Shown: positions 59,161 through 64,000 of the stretch, piece after piece
Layout of the letters: the number at the start of each line of letters is the position of its first letter
How positions within the stretch are numbered: position 1 is the stretch's first letter
Origin: Panorpa germanica
Taxonomy: Eukaryota; Arthropoda; Insecta; Mecoptera; Panorpidae
Direction of reading: 5' to 3'
Assembly (NCBI GenBank): GCA_963678705.1
Contig: OY783220.1
Span: 8,825,001-8,889,000 of the forward strand
Length of the DNA: 64,000 nucleotides
Program-made: the position numbers and the translations under genes
The notes under the pieces: generated by a model
Databases searched by the model: none
What the model was told of the DNA's origin: nothing
Seen by the model: only the letters and a program-made list of their open reading frames with translations

Positions 59161-60194
59161 GTGGTTCCACAAAATCTAACAAAATTTCTCACACAACCTG
59201 TATAACCAAATCAAATATTGACTGCATTACTAACAACCAAGTTTCAAGTATGCTACGTTTGTAAATTTACCTGTTATTCAAAAAAATAATATTTCAAAGG
59301 TAGCTAGGGCGTTATACGTTGAGTGGGGTGAGGGGATTATATATTAACGTTATAACCTAAAACAAAACCGTTATTAAATATTAACATCCGGTCGGACACG
59401 TATTAGAAATGCACCCTTCGACGTATGAAGTACACCATATACAGTCCACTGCAGAAGGGCTTCCATGTGGTCTAAGGGAGAATCTCTACAAAACGTTTTA
59501 CTTTAACAATAAAGGTGAGCTAGCTAAACGCGAGTTCTTCAAACAATGAAAACACAGATTAATCAAATATTACTATGATGGTAAAGTTTAAATTATCCTC
59601 GTATATTATAATGTTCCAAGTGTTTATTTATAATCTGATTTTTTATATGTGTGGTACGAATTTTGCATGGCAGCTTGAAAACGGCTACGCGCATTTTCTT
59701 GAAAATTGCCACTTTTGTAGAGAAAAAAATTCTAAGTCTTTTGGCGTTCTCGGATTTTTCCCTGAAGTTCCTGGAAATCTGTAATTTTCGAAAAACGAAC
59801 AAAATTTTAACTCGCAGAAGATAGAAAATTGAAATTTTGCATATGTATTAAGGTATTAAATACTAACATATTTTAAAATTTGGAAATTTAAAGGGGCTTT
59901 GAGAAAATTAGACGGCCCGGTAGAGAATTTTGGAGAAAGTTCATATTCTGGATTGTAGAATAATTAGGTATATTAATAATAAAAGAAAGTTCAAAATGTC
60001 AAAATTTTATTTAGACATATCTAGACAAAAATTGTGCTAGAAGGTTGAAATTCTGTATATGGGCTAACACATACTAAAAGGACGTCGCTTGCGACGGGGG
60101 TAAACCCTAGTAAATTTATATAGTAGTAAATCTGACCATAATATAAAATCATGGATTCTGCTTCAATTAGAAGCCAGCATGTTTTTCTTTTTTA
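59161..60194. other. non-coding sequence, nothing recognised
   Basis: Two overlapping 69-codon frames at about 59575-59800 are mirror images on opposite strands; neither has a motif. Wording at 59680-60110 is repeat-like but occurs once here. Confidence 0.35.
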
Positions 60195-60372
60195 AATATT
60201 TATTTGAGTGCATCAACTTTCAAAAGTTATTAGCACTTAAAAGAATATATACATTTATAAACATTTACAAATATAAATTACAAATTATATATTATAAATT
60301 ATTGTATATGTGCTAATATAAGTGCAAATAACTTCTAAAAGTTGATGCACAAACAAAAATAAATATTAAAAT
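60195..60372. mobile_element. fold-back MITE
   Basis: Arm ATATTTATTTGAGTGCATCA...GTTATTAGCACTT (60198-60239) pairs with AAGTGCAAATAACTT...TTGATGCACAAACAAAAATA (60322-60366). AT-rich 80-base centre. Non-coding. Confidence 0.7.
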
Positions 60373-61577
60373 TTACGAAACTTAATTTACAACTTATAAA
60401 CACGAGTATGGGTACATAAAATAAAGAGATTAAATCAGTTTTATTGATAAAGTCAATAAGGGTTTTCAGACTTTCCCTGCTTTCAAATATCTGTCTATAT
60501 TACAACCTTGTCTGTGCGATGAGTACTTTGAACATCGAAGAATAATATGCTTTACAGTTAGAAAGCTGTTACATTGTTCACATAAGAAGGTATGAGTAAG
60601 ATTTGTATGACCCATCATAAGTCTACATATTACTACTTGAAGACCACCATATTAAAATCGTTAGGTAAGACAAAAATTTGGAATTGCGTTTTACAAAAAG
60701 ACTTGAAAAGTGAAAATATTTTCCTCATACTACTGTAAAATGATTTCGTTGAAGTGAAACTTCTTTTTACAATAATTTAACGATGTTTTAAAATAAAAAT
60801 CAAATAATACCTATTCTATAGAAATTTATGATTTAATACAAACTATAATTAAAAAATAAATAGCTAATTAAATGTTAGCAACCTAATTAAATTTTGTTCT
60901 CTGTTTCCCACAGTCCTCACTTTCTAATATCCGCGAAAGTTACCATAAAACCATAGTAAAGTTTCCAAACTATCAACAGAAATAAAACTTTTGTAACAAC
61001 TTCCTGTTTCTTTCTATTAAGAGTAGTATTTTGAACATTTTTTGAATTAAAATACAAACCAAATAAAATTAATTAAAAAATAATACATTGTTCTTTACCC
61101 TAACTAAAATACCCAGATTAAAATATTTTTTTTTCTGAAAATTACGCAGAAAAATAATTTTATCAGCAAATAATTATCGAATTAGATTGGTATTTTTCGA
61201 CCTTTTTATACTGGTAGATCGAAAAACGAAACAGATTTTAAAAAAGAGCTGACTAAACTTAAAATTATTTATAAAAATCTATTTGCAAAAATTATTTTTA
61301 CACAGTGGAAATAAAAACAGATATTATGATTTTTAAAACGCCACCTACACTTCTACCTTCCTTATATGTGGTCGATTTAGTACGATTGATATAAAAAGCT
61401 CGGTCCCTTTTAAATTATAGATGAATATAGCTTGTTTATTTTTATATTTGCTATTTTTATTGTTTATTATAAACTATTTTTGAATTTGTAGTCCATCTTA
61501 AAAGTAAATTGCTCTATTTTTATAAATAAAACAATTAATTCAATCATGGTCAAAACTTTGCAATCATTATACTAAAT
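60373..61577. other. AT-rich non-coding stretch, nothing recognised
   Basis: No gene or recurring repeat supported. Confidence 0.4.
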
Positions 61578-61790
61578 ATCACACCACTCAATAAGTTCGT
61601 AGGACGTAATGAGAATGAGATGGCGCTACTATTGACAAATCCATATGATTTTTAGATAGCACCAACTTTGAAGCGATATGTGTCTAAATTTCATGACATT
61701 CCGACCATTACTTTATGAGTTGCTGTGGTTTTAGTGAAGCTACTTCTATAATTTTCAAAACAATTTCGTGTGTTGATAAAGCATTGCTTT
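61578..61790 (+). mobile_element. mariner-like 5' remnant
   Basis: ACTCAATAAGTTCGTAGGAC, ATGGCGCTACTATTGACAAA and TTTCGTGTGTTGATAAAGCA resemble mariner 5' sequence and match 40022-40110 in the first part. Any transposase reading frame after 61790 is unrecognisable. Confidence 0.55.
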
Positions 61791-62385
61791 TTAACGGGAA
61801 ACAAATTTTTAACTCTTATATTCCATATATTCTCTTCAAATCCAGAAAAATACTTTGATTAAGGTTGTAGTAAGGTTTAACAATGTTAAACATGCTAATA
61901 TGCCAAATACTTCATTAAGAAAACATCTGGTATTTGAAGAATTTATGGAAATATTTCAATGAAGCGCGTCAAATTTTCTATGAATTCACGAAATACGCGA
62001 GAATGTAGAATAGTGATAGAAGCCAACATCATTATACAAACAATATTAATTTGAGTTATCTCAAGTTGACAGAAGATTAAGTTAAAGGGATCAGATGTAG
62101 GTCTAATAATATTTCATTTAAATGCATGAGTTGGATTAAAATTTGAATAAAATTTACAAATATTTAAAATATTTCATCTGATATTATAAGGAACTCGATT
62201 AATGAAACTTTGAAAATTTGATACACAACAGTGTCTACTAAAATTAGCAAATATTATATAGAAATGGATGACACCGTCGGTCCAGACCAGAGTTATATAT
62301 CCTGTAACAAAAAATGTAATAAAAATCCGGGAATCAGAATCGAAACCATCAACCGAATAGATTAAATTAAGGGGAGTAAGGTTTC
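61791..62385. other. non-coding sequence, nothing recognised
   Basis: May include decayed interior of the preceding element; no gene supported. Confidence 0.3.
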
Positions 62386-63045
62386 ACATTTTTTTTATTT
62401 ATTTATATTAATGTACAACATATCAAGTTTATTGTGTGAAAATTTGAAGTCAATTGAAGTAAAACTGTAGGAAATATAGAGTTTTAGAGGCTTCACCTCT
62501 TTAGTCTGGTTTCGTCTTTCTTTGAAACTTTTAAACGCGTTTTTCTTACATTTAGCTTTTTCAGAGTCGATGCCCTCTCTAGCTCAAAATTTTAAATTTT
62601 GCACACTCTTTCTTTACATAAATGCCGAGATAACGCGGTCAAATTTTTTTTTTAATTTTAACGTATTTTAAAATAACAAAGTTTCTGAACATCGGTATTT
62701 TAACTTATAAGTGCTGTAAAAAATTGAAAAAACAATAAAAGAAAAAAAACTCGACAGGGTTACCTCCAGAAACTTATCAACTAATGAAATCATTTTGGTA
62801 GTTTGATTTCAAAAAATCCAGTGATGAGTTATGAGTGACACCGCAATGTTACATTTTTTTGTGACGTCTGCGGAGATTCGCTGTCAAGGCGTCATTTCTT
62901 GATATTTATTTATGAAAATTTCACAAAGTATTCTTTAAATGTTATTTTATCATGTAGTAATTATAGAAATGATTATATATTAACTGTGTCGTCAAAAAAC
63001 ATTATCGAAAATATGCTTTTTTTGTATCGATTTGATCTTTTCAGT
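62386..63045 (+). mobile_element. repeat family E, copy 4
   Basis: Follows 37190-37875 over nearly its whole length, including CTTTTTCAGAGTCGATGCCC, GTCTGCGGAGATTCGCTGTC and AACTGTGTCGTCAAAAAACA. No coding frame. Confidence 0.75.
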
Positions 63046-63848
63046 TTTCAACAAAAAATTGACTGAGATCTTCGAATAAAAAATTAAACAACCTTATCGT
63101 TAACAACCACATTGTTAGGGCAGTTCCACCCCAATAAATATATGTAGTCAACATCAAGAGGGTTATTATTTTACATACGACTTATCTTATAAATATTAGA
63201 AAATCTCTTATTGCAAAATATGTTGTTACAGAGAAAAACATGAAAGGAACAAAATAATGCGATATATGGTACTAGTATGGCTTGTAACATATGTCTTTGG
63301 TTTTTGTTTTGAATGTCGCAGACTAGCATCAAAGAAGCAAAGAACATAACAAGACTGACTTCGTTGACAACACCGACATACTACAGCCCCAGGAGGTGGT
63401 GGGTGGTATGGTGGTAGTGCAGTCATGCGGTAGGTGGCAACAGAAATGGGGGCATAACGAAATATTTATGATGTATATTTTTATTTTTACTTTAAAGTTG
63501 AGAAAAAGAAGAAAGAAATCACATAAATCGACAGATATGTATATACTGGGTGGTCAAAAATTTACTGAAAATCTAGGTTTCCTACAGTACCTACATTTAT
63601 AAAAATGAGGCATCGATGTATTTTCCAAAACGGCAAGAGAAGCTTAAGAAAATCACTTTTCTTTCGATCTTTTTTGAAAATTTAACATTTGAAAAGTAAA
63701 CTTTTGCATTTTTAACAATTGAAATATTCTTACAATTGTTTTGAAAAACTTAAAAACATTAATTAATAATATGACAAATATTGTATTGTAAAGAAAATTA
63801 CAGCAAGCGGTATTCGTTTTTATAAAATATTTTGAAAGTGAGCTACTA
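63046..63848. other. non-coding sequence, nothing recognised
   Basis: Two short overlapping frames on opposite strands around 63226-63602 lack motifs. Confidence 0.35.
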
Positions 63849-63953
63849 AAGCATCATTCCCACTAGTGCTAATTTAAGGTTTTAACCTCAGTTTCAGCTT
63901 GTGAAATATAAAGAAATAAAATTATTTATAATAAATAAAATAATTTATATTAA
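63849..63953 (+). repeat. partial short MITE related to 56056-56284
   Basis: CATTCCCACTAGTGCTAATTTAAGGTTTTAACC and TTGTGAAATATAAAGA.ATAAAATTA match the left half of 56056-56284; cut off by family D. Confidence 0.6.
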
Positions 63954-64000
63954 GGTGAAATGATACTTGGCCATTTTTGATTCGCGAAATATAGATGGCG
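63954..64000 (+). mobile_element. repeat family D, copy 3 (cut by window end)
   Basis: AAGGTGAAATGATACTTGGC and CGCGAAATATAGATGGCG match the starts of 22763 and 39121; the rest lies outside the window. Confidence 0.75.

Noticed and set aside
59575..59802. two 69-codon frames on opposite strands
   Set aside because: Mutual antisense frames without motifs in repeat-like sequence.
61791..62385. mariner transposase gene
   Set aside because: Only the mariner-like 5' flank is recognisable; no D,D34D motif or continuous frame follows.

Overview
The window looks like nuclear DNA of an insect or another arthropod. It is very AT-rich, has no operons or ribosome binding sites, and is filled with degraded transposons. 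The 3' ends of a non-LTR retrotransposon carry a reverse-transcriptase-tail motif (RF-lGNE..G..YW...ER.C) common in insect genomes, and the only clear gene encodes a metazoan regulatory protein. I cannot place it to order or species from the sequence alone.

Only one protein-coding gene can be supported. At 4603-5832 (+) a 409-codon uninterrupted reading frame encodes a cereblon-like protein, the substrate receptor of CUL4-DDB1 ubiquitin ligases, with a LON-like region followed by a zinc-binding CULT domain. The zinc cysteines are intact, but one of the three tryptophans of the ligand/degron cage is replaced by arginine (R352) and the neighbouring histidine by tyrosine (Y350). A branch-point-like TACTAAT and an ACAG acceptor lie just before the ATG, so this may be the last exon of a spliced transcript rather than a strictly single-exon gene.

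The rest is a gene-poor repeat landscape. Recurrent families recognised by comparing parts of the window with each other: family A (six copies, ends ATGGGCTTGTGTCCT, 1064-1848, 21431-22096, 30405-30841, 40113-40902, 52423-53028, 58811-59160); a hAT-type non-autonomous element with 8-bp target duplications (three copies, two nested in family A); family C (ends ATTCCCACTCACTGTTTT, seven copies); family D (three); family E (four); family F (three); families I and M (CCC-starting ends, 2-bp target duplications); a tRNA-derived SINE (two copies); a fold-back element of about 1 kb (19722-20704); several short hairpin MITEs; and about seven 3' fragments of one non-LTR retrotransposon family.

Layout: 1-4.4 kb repeats; 4.6-5.8 kb the cereblon-like gene; 6-12 kb mostly unassigned AT-rich sequence with a long TA microsatellite; 12-24 kb MITEs and fold-back elements; 24-30 kb LINE ends around a patch rich in TAAT motifs and GC (27.19-27.57 kb) that may be regulatory; 30-38 kb repeats with a CG-rich hexanucleotide microsatellite at 32.8 kb; 38-46 kb the densest nesting of repeats plus a GC-rich patch at 43.4 kb; 46-64 kb more repeats and large unassigned stretches. 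I found no rRNA, canonical tRNA, CRISPR array or gene cluster. The points most worth a second look are the altered cereblon pocket, the intact-versus-occupied insertion site at 41.77 kb, and the element families with non-TA 2-bp target duplications.
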